A stretch of 64,000 nucleotides of DNA from Tabrizicola sp. (GCA_016792685.1 JAEULQ010000021.1:37539-101538); one strand, 5' to 3'; numbered from the stretch's first letter, positions 36,982 through 45,782 are shown. Numbers and translations are program-made. Notes: a model not told the origin generated them from the sequence alone.

Positions 36982-37773
36982 ATGCGCCTTTTCATCCCCT
37001 TCCTGCCGAAGCCCGTCATCGTCCCCGTGATCCGCCTGGGCGGCACCATCGGCGCGGGCACCCGTGGACTGAACGACGAGACCTTGGCCCCGCTGATCGA
37101 CAAGGCGTTCAAATCCAAGCCTGCAGCGGTGGCGCTGCAAGTGAACTCGCCCGGCGGCTCGCCCGTGCAGTCCAGCCTGATCGCCGCCCACATCCGGCGG
37201 CTGGCCGATGAGAAGAACATTCCCGTCCATGCCTTTGTCGAAGATGTCGCGGCCTCGGGCGGCTATTGGCTTGCCTGCGCGGCCGATGAAATCTGGATCG
37301 ACGAAAGCTCGATCGTCGGGTCCATCGGGGTGATCTTTGCCAGCTTCGGCTTCCCCGAACTGATGGCCCGCCAGGGAGTCGAACGCCGCGTCGTGACCGC
37401 CGGCAAGTCGAAAAGCCTCGCCGATCCGTTCCTGCCGCAGAAGCCCGAGGATATCGACCGGCTGAAAGCGCTGCAGACCCCGATCCACGAAGCCTTCATT
37501 GCGCATGTGAAAAATGCCCGGGGCAAGCGGCTGGACCAGACGGCCGACCTTTTCAATGCCGATATCTGGGTGGGACAGAAGGCCGTCGACCTCGGCCTCG
37601 CCGATGGGGTCGCCCATATGGTTCCCAAGCTGAAGGCGCTTTACGGCGAAAAGGTCAAGCTCGTCCCCTATGGTCGCAAGCGCAGCCTTTTCCAGCGGTT
37701 GGGCCTTTCGCTGGCGGATGAGACGCTGGGCGTCTTGGAGGACCGCGCGCTTTGGGCGCGGTACGGCCTCTAG
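36982..37773 (+). CDS. S49 family peptidase (SppA/SohB-like)
   Basis: A 263-residue serine peptidase. The nucleophile is S92 in DVAASGGYW, and a lysine in AGKSKSLADPF (K142 or K144) would be the general base of the Ser-Lys dyad. LQVNSPGGSP near 52-61 and SIVGSIGVI near 110-118 are also conserved. No clear membrane anchor is seen apart from a mildly hydrophobic N-terminus, so it may be cytoplasmic or peripherally bound. The next gene starts directly after its stop. Confidence 0.87.
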   Translation: MRLFIPFLPKPVIVPVIRLGGTIGAGTRGLNDETLAPLIDKAFKSKPAAVALQVNSPGGSPVQSSLIAAHIRRLADEKNIPVHAFVEDVAASGGYWLACAADEIWIDESSIVGSIGVIFASFGFPELMARQGVERRVVTAGKSKSLADPFLPQKPEDIDRLKALQTPIHEAFIAHVKNARGKRLDQTADLFNADIWVGQKAVDLGLADGVAHMVPKLKALYGEKVKLVPYGRKRSLFQRLGLSLADETLGVLEDRALWARYGL

Positions 37774-37959
37774 ATGCTCGTCAAGGTCATCCTCGTCTTC
37801 CTGGGTCTCATGGTGCTGGTCGCCCTGATTGGCAGGGCGCTGTTTCCGTCCGCCCTGCCGCGGGTCCTGCGAAAGGATGCCAAGCCCCCTGTCTGCGGCA
37901 AATGCGGGCGCTATGTCATCGGTCGCAAGACCTGTGACTGCGGAGGCAAGGCAAAATGA
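37774..37959 (+). CDS. Small single-span membrane protein with a zinc-ribbon-like tail
   Basis: A 61-residue protein with a helix at about 3-21 and a cytoplasmic tail bearing CGKC (41-44) and CDC (54-56), a likely four-cysteine metal site. The start codon follows the peptidase stop with no gap, and its end overlaps the reductase start by 4 bp. It has no recognised function. Coupling suggests it is made together with the peptidase and may act with it at the membrane (inference). Confidence 0.78.
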   Translation: MLVKVILVFLGLMVLVALIGRALFPSALPRVLRKDAKPPVCGKCGRYVIGRKTCDCGGKAK

Positions 37960-38729
37960 CGGCATTGGTGACCGGGGCTGGCAAACGGCTGGGCCGTGCC
38001 ATGGCGCTTTATCTTGCCGGGCGGGGACATGACGTCGCGGTCCACTACGCAAGCTCCGGCGACGCGGCCGAGGCCGTGGCATCCGAGATCCGCGCCATGG
38101 GGCGCCGCGCCCAGGCCTTCCGGGCCGACCTGCTGGTCGAAGCCGATGTGCAAGCGCTGATCCCTGCTGTCACCGCAGCCCTCGGACCGCTGACGGTGCT
38201 CGTCAACAGTGCCTCGATCTTTGAATACGACCGGATCGACACCTCAACCCGGGAAAGCTGGGACCGGCATATCGAATCGAACCTGCGCGCGCCTTACGTC
38301 CTGACGCAAGATTTCGCACGGCAATGCCCGCCCGCCACCACCGACGATCAGGGCGAGCCGCTCGCCCAGGGCCTGATCGTCAACATGATCGACCAGCGCA
38401 TCCAGAAACTGACGCCGGAGTTTTCCACCTACACGATTGCCAAGATGGGCCTCTGGGCCCTGACCCAGACGGCAGCTCAGGGTCTTGCACCGCATATCCG
38501 GGTGAATGCCATCGGCCCGGGCCCTACGCTGCGCGGCGCCCGCCAGTCCGAAGACCATTTCGCCCGGCAACGCAACGCCACCATCCTCGGGCGTGGCGCG
38601 AACCCGGCTGACATCACCGCCGCGCTGGGCTTCTTCCTCGACAGTCCGGGGGTGACGGGCCAGTTCATCGCGGTGGATGGCGGCCAGCATCTTGGCTGGA
38701 AAACGCCGGACGTTCTGGGCGTGGAATAG
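37956..38729 (+). CDS. Pteridine reductase-like SDR (PTR1/FolM type)
   Basis: A 257-residue short-chain reductase. NADPH loop TGAGKRLG (6-13) has the PTR1-type TGxxxRxG pattern. Instead of the classic catalytic serine it has D146 in IVNMID, with Y159 and K163 (YTIAK). The Asp-13-Tyr-4-Lys spacing equals the D181/Y194/K198 triad of Leishmania PTR1. It therefore likely reduces a dihydropterin or dihydrofolate, an alternative dihydrofolate reductase activity. Other SDR substrates remain possible. Confidence 0.78.
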   Translation: MTALVTGAGKRLGRAMALYLAGRGHDVAVHYASSGDAAEAVASEIRAMGRRAQAFRADLLVEADVQALIPAVTAALGPLTVLVNSASIFEYDRIDTSTRESWDRHIESNLRAPYVLTQDFARQCPPATTDDQGEPLAQGLIVNMIDQRIQKLTPEFSTYTIAKMGLWALTQTAAQGLAPHIRVNAIGPGPTLRGARQSEDHFARQRNATILGRGANPADITAALGFFLDSPGVTGQFIAVDGGQHLGWKTPDVLGVE

Positions 38730-39030
38730 GCTTTCCGAACCGCCGCCGCGTCAACTTGTCCACTTCTCACGCAGCCGTCACAGCATCGTCATAATTCGCC
38801 TTGAATTTCAGGGATTTGCGCCGAAACAGAAAATCTTTTGTTTATTTTCATGGGCTTATAAAAATGCCTAAAAAATAGGCAATCTTGCGAAACCGGCCAA
38901 ATACAAGGGAAATTCCGCACTCCTGAAATCTTCTCCGCAGAGTTATCCCCAGAAACCGTGGACAGCTTTCCTCTTGCCACCGACCCCCGTTCAGTGCAGC
39001 CCTGACCAGAGAATCGACCGCTTGCAGGAC
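38730..39030. other. AT-rich intergenic region between the SDR gene and uvrC
   Basis: About 300 bp without a credible gene. The middle (38790-38900) is clearly more AT-rich than the surroundings. It holds a hairpin TGCCTA-AAAAA-TAGGCA at 38865-38881 and a single DnaA-box-like TTATCCCCA at 38943-38951. The uvrC promoter is probably here, but no confident -35/-10 pair was picked. Confidence 0.6.
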
Positions 39031-40887
39031 ATGGACGACAAACCCCGCACCGGACATGAGGTGATCCAGGATTACCTGAAGACGCTGGACGGCTCGCCCG
39101 GCGTCTACCGGATGCTGAATGCCGCCTCCGAAGTGCTTTATGTGGGGAAAGCCCGCAACCTGAAGGCCCGGGTGTCGAACTATGCCCGCCCCTCGGGCCA
39201 TTCCGGCCGCATCGCCCGGATGATCCATGAAACCGCGTCGATGATGTTCCTGACCACGCGGACGGAACTTGAGGCGCTGCTGCTTGAGCAGAACCTCATC
39301 AAGCAGCTGAAGCCGCGCTACAACGTGCTCTTGCGCGACGACAAGAGCTTTCCGAATATCCTGATCTCGGCCGAACATCCCTTCCCGCAGATCAAGAAGC
39401 ACCGGGGCAAGAAGTCCGAGAAGGGTGCCTATTTCGGTCCCTTCGCTTCGGCTGGTGCCGTGAACCGGACATTGAACCAGTTGCAGAAGGTGTTCCTGCT
39501 CCGCAACTGCTCGGACTCGATGTTCGACAGCCGCACCCGTCCTTGCCTGCAATACCAGATTAAGCGCTGCTCGGCCCCCTGCGTCGGCAAGATCAGCGCC
39601 GAGGGCTATGCCGATCTCGTCGCCGATGCGACCCGTTTTCTGGAAGGCAAGACCACCTCGGTCCAGGCCGACCTTGCCAAGGCAATGGCCGCCGCCAGTG
39701 AAGCGATGGAGTTCGAACGCGCCGCCGCCCTGCGCGACCGGATCAAGGCCCTGACCCAGGTCCAGCAATCCCAAGGCATCAACCCGCAAGGCGTGGCCGA
39801 GGCGGATGTGGTGGCGCTGCACCTCGAACACGGCCAGGCCTGCGTGCAGGTCTTCTTCATCCGCGCCAACCAAAGTTGGGGCAACCGCGACTTCTACCCC
39901 AAGACCGGGGCAGGGGCCGAAGAGCCCGAGATCATGGAGGCCTTCCTCACCCAGTTCTACGACGACAAGGACCCGCCGCGCCTGATCCTCCTCTCCCACC
40001 CCGTCGACAACCCCGACCTCGTCACCGAGGCCCTTTCCGCCCGCGCGGCTCGCCGCGTCGAACTCGCTGTCCCGCAGCGGGGCGAAAAGGCGGAACTGGT
40101 GGAGAATGCGACCAGGAACGCCCGCGAAAGCCTCGCCCGGCGGATGGCTGAATCCACCACCCAGAACAAGCTCCTCCAGGGCCTGGCAGAGGCCTTCGAC
40201 CTCGACAGCCCCCCACAGCGGATCGAGGTCTACGACAACTCCCACATCCAAGGAGCACATGCCGTGGGCGGGATGATCGTCGCCGGTCCGGAAGGCTTCC
40301 TGAAATCGCAATACCGCAAGTTCAACATCAAGTCCGAGGCTGGGGCGAACTCCGACGACTTCGGCATGATGAAGGAAGTCCTGACCCGCCGCTTCGAGCG
40401 CCTCTTAAAGGAAGACCCCGACCGCAAGACCGACATGTGGCCCGACCTCCTTTTGATCGACGGCGGGGCAGGGCAGGTGTCGGCGGTGGCCGAGATCATG
40501 TCCGAACTTGGCGTCGAGGACATCGCGATGGTCGGCGTCGCCAAGGGCATCGACCGCGACGCGGGCAAGGAGGAATTCCACCGCCCCGGCGAACGCCCCT
40601 TCGCCCTGCAACGCAACGACCCCGTCCTTTACTTCATCCAGCGCCTGCGGGACGAGGCCCACCGCTGGGCCATCGGCGCCCACCGCGCCAAACGGGCGAA
40701 GGCGGTCAGCCTGACCCCCCTCGACGACATCCCCGGCATCGGCGCCACCCGCAAACGCGCCCTCCTCCAGCATTTTGGGTCGGCCAAGGCGGTGGCGAGG
40801 GCCGGAGTGGCGGACTTGCAGGCCGTGGACGGCATTTCCGAGGCGATGGCAAAGACGATTGCGGATTACTTTTCGGCGAAGGGGTAG
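39031..40887 (+). CDS. uvrC: Excinuclease ABC subunit C
   Basis: The 618-residue nuclease makes both incisions in nucleotide excision repair with UvrAB. The GIY-YIG domain (about 22-100) includes SPGVYRML and [16 protein letters not shown] helix pair (about 200-235) follows, then the RNase H-like UvrC domain (YDNSHIQG, and [13 protein letters not shown] with catalytic Asp), and a C-terminal helix-hairpin-helix pair starting [13 protein letters not shown]. The start at 39031 is uncertain; an in-frame TTG at 38974 would add 19 residues. Confidence 0.95.
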   Translation: MDDKPRTGHEVIQDYLKTLDGSPGVYRMLNAASEVLYVGKARNLKARVSNYARPSGHSGRIARMIHETASMMFLTTRTELEALLLEQNLIKQLKPRYNVLLRDDKSFPNILISAEHPFPQIKKHRGKKSEKGAYFGPFASAGAVNRTLNQLQKVFLLRNCSDSMFDSRTRPCLQYQIKRCSAPCVGKISAEGYADLVADATRFLEGKTTSVQADLAKAMAAASEAMEFERAAALRDRIKALTQVQQSQGINPQGVAEADVVALHLEHGQACVQVFFIRANQSWGNRDFYPKTGAGAEEPEIMEAFLTQFYDDKDPPRLILLSHPVDNPDLVTEALSARAARRVELAVPQRGEKAELVENATRNARESLARRMAESTTQNKLLQGLAEAFDLDSPPQRIEVYDNSHIQGAHAVGGMIVAGPEGFLKSQYRKFNIKSEAGANSDDFGMMKEVLTRRFERLLKEDPDRKTDMWPDLLLIDGGAGQVSAVAEIMSELGVEDIAMVGVAKGIDRDAGKEEFHRPGERPFALQRNDPVLYFIQRLRDEAHRWAIGAHRAKRAKAVSLTPLDDIPGIGATRKRALLQHFGSAKAVARAGVADLQAVDGISEAMAKTIADYFSAKG

Positions 40888-40950
40888 TTCGCGTTCTGGT
40901 GCCGAGCGTGGTGGCCGATGCTGGGTTGCAACCCGACTTACGCGACCAAT

Positions 40951-41391
40951 CTAGCCGGTTGCAGCATTGCTACCGGCCGTCGGGGTGGGAGTCTCTGCAA
41001 TCAGATACTCTTGCGTTTCCCGAAAGATGCGCTCGATCCTGCTGCGCTTCTTGTCATGCATTTTCTTTCCCTGCCAGGTAAGAAATGCACCTATAGCAAT
41101 CAGGCCAAAGCAGACCTTCATCAAAGTATTGACCGGGCCGTCAGAGCTAGTGAACCATTGCTCAATGAGGATAAACGCAGCGCCAGAAATCAAGGACACG
41201 CCTATCCCACCGAATGATAGAGCGGAACTATCGTAATCCAGCAAGTCTTCCAGGTCATTCCTGTTCACGGCAACGACCTCCTGAATCCGCTTGAGATACC
41301 GCGTATCAACCGTAGCACCGGATTGACTGACAACCGGTAAAGCAGCGTCGCCGAGAGGTTTGCTTGGAGAGGAGCTACTGTTCCTCGCCAA
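40951..41391 (-). CDS. Hypothetical two-helix membrane protein (accessory module)
   Basis: A 146-residue protein. The N-terminus is soluble and Ser-rich, and two membrane helices lie at about 58-77 and 89-107 with a short connecting loop (WFTSSDGPVN). A basic C-terminal tail (KKMHDKKRSRIERIF) follows. No family recognised. It appears to start with TTG inside the end of the upstream gene (17-bp overlap), so the two are coupled. Local GC content is visibly lower than in flanking genes, which suggests recent acquisition. Confidence 0.6.
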   Translation of the reverse strand: MARNSSSSPSKPLGDAALPVVSQSGATVDTRYLKRIQEVVAVNRNDLEDLLDYDSSALSFGGIGVSLISGAAFILIEQWFTSSDGPVNTLMKVCFGLIAIGAFLTWQGKKMHDKKRSRIERIFRETQEYLIAETPTPTAGSNAATG

Positions 41392-41695
41392 CTGGCTTCA
41401 CCAAATGAGATATGTCTACTTGCTCGACGAGCGCCAGCTGGCGTTGCAACAAATCGGCCAAGGCAGCTACGTCGTGAACTCCGAGAAACACTGCCGTTCG
41501 GAATGATGGCGTGGGCGACCCAGGATTCACCTCTGCGAATGTAAGCCGCATACCTTGGGGCATCGTTGTCGCAAACATCTTGTTCGCGAAAACAGCCGGA
41601 CCACTGTTGATGACCGCCGTATCCGTCTCCGTCACGACTGGCGGTTCTGAGATGCCATAGCGCTCCGCAATTTCTGTTCGCTTGGGTGTTGTCAT
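41375..41695 (-). CDS. Hypothetical soluble protein, DUF3467-like pattern (accessory module)
   Basis: A 106-residue protein. A strong GGAGG lies five bases before the ATG at 41695, so this start is firm; a longer in-frame reading is rejected. The order NSGPAVFANKMFATTMPQG, then a short strand LTFAEVNPG, then RTAVFLGVHDVAALADLLQRQL recalls DUF3467 proteins (strands followed by an amphipathic C-terminal helix), but this is a weak resemblance. First gene of a two-gene unit with the membrane protein downstream. Codon and base composition differ from the neighbours. Confidence 0.62.
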   Translation of the reverse strand: MTTPKRTEIAERYGISEPPVVTETDTAVINSGPAVFANKMFATTMPQGMRLTFAEVNPGSPTPSFRTAVFLGVHDVAALADLLQRQLALVEQVDISHLVKPVGEEQ

Positions 41696-41945
41696 GTTTA
41701 CCTCCGGTTGCCCGGAGTCTGCCACGCGACTTAGTAGCTTGTGGAGTCATTTCTATGCTCCTCTCTACGAACATTCCCACAAGGACTGCGGCAGGAATGG
41801 TTAACAATTGGTAACGGGGAGTACGCACCCCCACTACCGTTGTGCGGCCGTTAGCTCCGGCACCAAATATCCCCGCGCGGCACACATCCGCCGCCCACCC
41901 CAGGCCCTCCCCCATCCCCCTCAGCGCACCAGAAGCCCGAAGCGC

Positions 41946-41985
41946 CTCCCCTCCCCCTCCGTGGGGAGGGGGTGGGGGTGGGGGG
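41946..41985. repeat. G-rich inverted repeat with G-quadruplex potential
   Basis: A C-rich arm (CCTCCCCTCCCCCTCC) is followed immediately by GTGGGGAGGGGG and further runs GGGGG and GGGGGG. The arms can fold into a GC hairpin, and the plus strand has at least four G-runs separated by one base. Sequences of this look are scattered between genes in many alphaproteobacteria. Confidence 0.7.
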
Positions 41986-42051
41986 CACCCGGCCGGCCCA
42001 GATTCGCGACGGATGGTTAACGTCCCGAAGTGCCATCAACCGTCGGTACAG

Positions 42052-42084
42052 ATGCCAGACGCATGCCAGACAGATGCCAGACGC
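42052..42084. repeat. Three 11-bp tandem repeats
   Basis: ATGCCAGAC occurs at 42052, 42063 and 42074, an exact 11-bp period (about one helical turn). The two bases between units vary. The array ends 44 bp downstream of the flavin oxidoreductase stop at 42128. Confidence 0.85.
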
Positions 42085-42127
42085 CGTATCTACAGCTAAC
42101 CCGCTGATCTAACAAACCGAACGCCGC

Positions 42128-44104
42128 TCAGATCGCCATCCCCACCTTCCGTCCCTCATGAAACGCGTAAGCCGCCAACCGCGGCGCGGCGCAGTCGCCG
42201 ATCCGGTGCAGCACTTTCCCCGGCACCGCTTCCGGGAACGGATCGAACGCCCGGTTCGTCGTCGCCATCACCAGGCCCGAGGCCGGGATCACCTCCTCCT
42301 CCCCAGTCAGGAAGGACCGCACCGTCACCCCATTCCCGTGCCAGCGCACCAGCCGATGCTCGGCCAGCATTCGCACCCCCAAAGCCCCCAGCCGCCGCCG
42401 CACCACGCCATCGGCGGCCGTCCGGGAAAGTTCTTTGCCGACAAAGGCTTCCGGGGTCACCAGCGTCACCTTCTTCCCCTGTTCCGCCAGCGCCCAGGCG
42501 GTCCCAACCCCGCGCCAGTTGCCACCTTCGTCATAGACCACGACCGCATCCCCGAGCCGCGCCTCGCGCCGCAGGACCGCTTCCGGAGACCAGACCCCTC
42601 CCGCCTCGATTCCCGGCAGCGACGCCTCGGCTGGCACCCAGCGCTGGAAGCCGGTCCCGTCGGGCAAGGAGCCCGTGGCCACCACCACCACTTCGGCCTG
42701 GTGGTCCGCAAGCTCTTGATCCTCAAGGAATGTATTCAGTCGCAGTCGAACCCCCAGCCGTTGAAGCTGCCGCTCATACCAGTCCATCAGGTCCAGAATC
42801 TGCCCCCGCCGCGGCTGCATTCCCGCCAGCCGGAACTGGCCGCCAACCACCGGCAAAGCCTCGACAATTTCCACACGATGCCCGCGCTCTGCCGCCACCC
42901 TTGCGGCCTCCAGCCCAGCAGGTCCGGCCCCCACGACCAGCACATCCTTCGGTTCAGCCGCAGGCGAAAACCGGTCTCCGCCCCATTCAAACTCCCGCCC
43001 CGCCGAGGGGTTGATCAGGCAGGAAATCCAGTAGTCCCGCGACCGCCTGCCCCAGCACATCTGGTTGCAGGAAATGCAGCCCCGCACATCCTCCGCCCGC
43101 CCCTCTGCCACCTTCCGCGCCAGATGCGGGTCGGCGATCTGACCCCGCACGATCGACACCAGATCAGCCAGTCCGGAGGCGATGATCGCCTCGCCATTCT
43201 CGGGCGTCCTGACCCCGGCCTCCGAGGTCACAACCGCATGTTTCAGAACGGATTTCAGCTGGGCCGTCAGTGGGGTTGTCAGCTTCTCGGCATGGGTGAA
43301 GGGCGGTATGATCGACTCGAATTCCAGATAGGACCCCGCCCCGACGGTCACATAGTCGACATGGCCGGTCCGATCGTGGAGGTCGAGGATTTCGCACAGC
43401 GCCTCGGCCCCCAAGGTCACTTCGTAGGCAGTCGAATAGCTGACCGCCAAACCGACAATGAAGCTTTCGCCACAGGCCCTTCGCACCCGCTCGATCAATT
43501 CGCGCGAGAAGCGGGTGCGGTTCTGCAGCGACCCGCCCCACTGGTCGGTCCGCTGGTTCGACCAGGGCGTCCAGAACTGGTCCAGAAGCGAATGATAGGC
43601 CGCCCAGACTTCTACCCCCTGAAACCCCGCTGCCTTGGCGCGGACCGCTGCCGCGACGTGGGCGTCCAGCAGCTCCTCGACCTCCGCCCCGGTCATGGCA
43701 TGTGAGCCGTCGCTGTCGTGGTACGACGGCCCACCCGAGGGTGACCAGTGTGGCGCAAAGCTCAGGTCGGAATCGCCGTGCGCGCCAATATGATAGAGCT
43801 GCTGGAGGATGACGGCCCCGGCGGCTTTGACCTCATCGGTGATGGTGCGGAACGCCGGGATCACCCGGTCGTCGGAATGCAGGAAGTTGCCCCGGGTCAG
43901 CACCCCGGTCCGATGCACCGGCATGGGCTCGGCCACCACCATTGCCGCTCCGCCAAGCGCCCGTTCCAACAGGTACTTGCCAAAGCGCGGCCCCGGCATT
44001 CCCTGGTCCGACATGTTCGCGGTATGCGCGCCGAAGACGATGCGGTTGCGAAGCGTATGGTCGCGCAGTTTCAGGGGCGACATCAGGCGGGGATGCTGGG
44101 TCAT
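42128..44104 (-). CDS. FMN/4Fe-4S/FAD oxidoreductase of the trimethylamine dehydrogenase/2,4-dienoyl-CoA reductase family
   Basis: A 658-residue protein with three parts. An old-yellow-enzyme TIM barrel (1-340) comes first, followed by a [4Fe-4S] site (C343, C346, C350, C362 in GCISCNQMCWGRR...SC). A C-terminal pyridine nucleotide-disulfide-like domain has VVGAGPAGLEA near 390-400. This plan is shared by dimethylamine and trimethylamine dehydrogenases, dienoyl-CoA reductase and N-methylproline (stachydrine) demethylases. The exact substrate is not readable. The aldehyde dehydrogenase upstream would suit an oxidative N-demethylation or aldehyde-yielding pathway (inference). Confidence 0.82.
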   Translation of the reverse strand: MTQHPRLMSPLKLRDHTLRNRIVFGAHTANMSDQGMPGPRFGKYLLERALGGAAMVVAEPMPVHRTGVLTRGNFLHSDDRVIPAFRTITDEVKAAGAVILQQLYHIGAHGDSDLSFAPHWSPSGGPSYHDSDGSHAMTGAEVEELLDAHVAAAVRAKAAGFQGVEVWAAYHSLLDQFWTPWSNQRTDQWGGSLQNRTRFSRELIERVRRACGESFIVGLAVSYSTAYEVTLGAEALCEILDLHDRTGHVDYVTVGAGSYLEFESIIPPFTHAEKLTTPLTAQLKSVLKHAVVTSEAGVRTPENGEAIIASGLADLVSIVRGQIADPHLARKVAEGRAEDVRGCISCNQMCWGRRSRDYWISCLINPSAGREFEWGGDRFSPAAEPKDVLVVGAGPAGLEAARVAAERGHRVEIVEALPVVGGQFRLAGMQPRRGQILDLMDWYERQLQRLGVRLRLNTFLEDQELADHQAEVVVVATGSLPDGTGFQRWVPAEASLPGIEAGGVWSPEAVLRREARLGDAVVVYDEGGNWRGVGTAWALAEQGKKVTLVTPEAFVGKELSRTAADGVVRRRLGALGVRMLAEHRLVRWHGNGVTVRSFLTGEEEVIPASGLVMATTNRAFDPFPEAVPGKVLHRIGDCAAPRLAAYAFHEGRKVGMAI

Positions 44105-44165
44105 GGCTGGGCCTCCATGACCGGATGCCAGCAGGAATCGACACATGTGTCAAGTTTTCCCGGGG

Positions 44166-44233
44166 CCGGAATTTTGGAAAATTCCGGACCGGAGCCTTTG
44201 AAGGCTCCGGTGCGATTTCTTCGAAGAAATCGC
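44166..44233 (-). repeat. Triple-hairpin intergenic repeat, copy 3 (inverted)
   Basis: On the minus strand this is the same order as the other copies: GCGATTTC palindrome (44233-44212), CCGGAGCC stem (44210-44189), CCGGAATTTT stem (44187-44166, loop centre changed from CG to GG/CC). It begins at the very next base after the aldehyde dehydrogenase stop codon and lies 62 bp before the next gene's start, so it sits inside a probable operon. Confidence 0.95.
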
Positions 44234-45691
44234 TTACTCGGCCGCTACGTCCTGGCTTGAGTCCCAGCCCGAGATTGCCTTGACCTCGAGGAACTCTTCG
44301 ATCCCCCAGATCCCGCCTTCCCGCGCCCGGCCCGAGGCCTTGACCCCGCCGAAGGGCGCCCCGGCCCCGCGCGAGCGGCCGTTCATCTCGATCATCCCGG
44401 CCCGCAACTGCCGCGCCAGCCGGTTCCGCCGGGCGCCGTCCTGAGACTGGACATAGTTCGTCAGACCATAGGGCGTGTCGTTGGCGATCGTCACGGCCTC
44501 GGCTTCGCTTTCAAAGGGAATCATGCACATGACCGGCCCGAAGATCTCTTCGCGTTCGATCGTCATGCCAGGCTTCACATCGGCAAAGATCGTCGGGCGG
44601 ACGTAGAAGCCCTTGTTCATCCCCTCCGGCAGGCCCAGACCCCCGGCGACCAGCCGCGCGCCTTCGTCGATGCCCTTCTGGATATAGCCCTGGATCTGGT
44701 CCCACTGGCGCTTGTTCACCACCGGCCCGATATGCTTGCCCGGCTCGCTTGCGGGCCCGACCTTGATCGAGTTTGCCACTTCCGCCGCGATTTCAACCGC
44801 CCGGTCGTAGAACGACCGCTCGACCAGCATCCGCGAGGGGGCGTTGCACGACTGGCCCGAGTTGTTCATCATGTGCCGCACACCACGTTCCACGGCCTTG
44901 GCATCGGCATCGGCAAAGACCAGGTTCGCGCCCTTGCCGCCAAGTTCCAGCGTCACGCGCTTGAGCGTCTGCGCTGCGGCCGCCGAGATCGCCTTGCCCG
45001 CCCGGGTGCTGCCGGTGAAACTGATCATCTCGACATCCGGATGGCTGGAGAGGGTGCTGCCAACTCCGGCACCATCACCGTTCACCAGGTTGAACACGCC
45101 CGGGGGCACGCCTGCATCGTGGCAGAACTCGGCGAAAAGCATCGACGACAGCGGCGATTCCTCGGACGGTTTCAGCACGCAGGTGCAACCGGCCAAGAGC
45201 GCCGGGATCACTTTCAGCGTTACCTGGTTCATCGGCCAGTTCCAGGGCGTGATCAGGCCCACGACCCCGATCGGCTCCAGCGCGATCCGGCTGTCGGGCG
45301 CATGGGGACCGAGCGGGCGGACCCATTCGATGTGATCGAAGGCGGTCAGGAAATTCTTAAGGTGCCAGGGCAGGCATTCGGCCTGATCATCCCGGCTCAT
45401 GTCGATCGGCGCGCCCATCTCCAGGCTGATCGCTTTCGCCATCTCTTCCTTGCGCAGATAGTACTGGGCCAGGATGCCTTCGACCACTCTGCGGCGCTCG
45501 GCCGGAGGGGTTGCAGCCCAGGCCGGGAAAGCCGCCTTTGCCGCCGCAACGGCTGCATTGGTGTCGGCCTCGCTGCCAAGCGAGATCACGGCACAGACAT
45601 CTTCAGTCGAGGGATCAATGACCGGGCAGTCCCGTGCAACCAGGGGCGCGACCCAGGCGCCGTTGATGTAGAACTCACGCTTGGTGATCAT
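44234..45691 (-). CDS. NAD(P)-dependent aldehyde dehydrogenase family protein
   Basis: A 485-residue enzyme of the ALDH superfamily. Catalytic cysteine C282 in NNSGQSCNAPSRMLV, general base E249 in LELGGKG, cofactor strand ITPWNWPMNQ near 147-156 and the C-terminal PFGGVKASG. Substrate cannot be assigned; related sequences are annotated as semialdehyde or betaine-aldehyde dehydrogenases. It precedes the flavin oxidoreductase on the same strand, with repeat copy 3 between. Confidence 0.9.
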   Translation of the reverse strand: MITKREFYINGAWVAPLVARDCPVIDPSTEDVCAVISLGSEADTNAAVAAAKAAFPAWAATPPAERRRVVEGILAQYYLRKEEMAKAISLEMGAPIDMSRDDQAECLPWHLKNFLTAFDHIEWVRPLGPHAPDSRIALEPIGVVGLITPWNWPMNQVTLKVIPALLAGCTCVLKPSEESPLSSMLFAEFCHDAGVPPGVFNLVNGDGAGVGSTLSSHPDVEMISFTGSTRAGKAISAAAAQTLKRVTLELGGKGANLVFADADAKAVERGVRHMMNNSGQSCNAPSRMLVERSFYDRAVEIAAEVANSIKVGPASEPGKHIGPVVNKRQWDQIQGYIQKGIDEGARLVAGGLGLPEGMNKGFYVRPTIFADVKPGMTIEREEIFGPVMCMIPFESEAEAVTIANDTPYGLTNYVQSQDGARRNRLARQLRAGMIEMNGRSRGAGAPFGGVKASGRAREGGIWGIEEFLEVKAISGWDSSQDVAAE

Positions 45692-45782
45692 GGTGCCGTC
45701 CTCCGACGCAGAAATTTGATCATATTCTGACAGGATACATCCTCGGGGGCAAGGTACCCCGATTGACGCCGCCGCTTTCTGC

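Larger units (their letters stand above)
41696..42127. other. Repeat-rich intergenic region
   Basis: About 430 bp with no convincing gene between the accessory pair and the flavin oxidoreductase. It contains a C-rich/G-rich inverted repeat around 41946-41985, a run of four or more G-tracts (41963-41985), and three 11-bp tandem units at 42052-42084. The promoter of the accessory pair probably lies in its left part, close to 41700-41770. Confidence 0.6.

Noticed and set aside
38943-38951. TTATCCCCA before uvrC as a DnaA box or replication origin
   Set aside because: Single imperfect match, no cluster of boxes and no dnaA, dnaN, hemE or parAB nearby.
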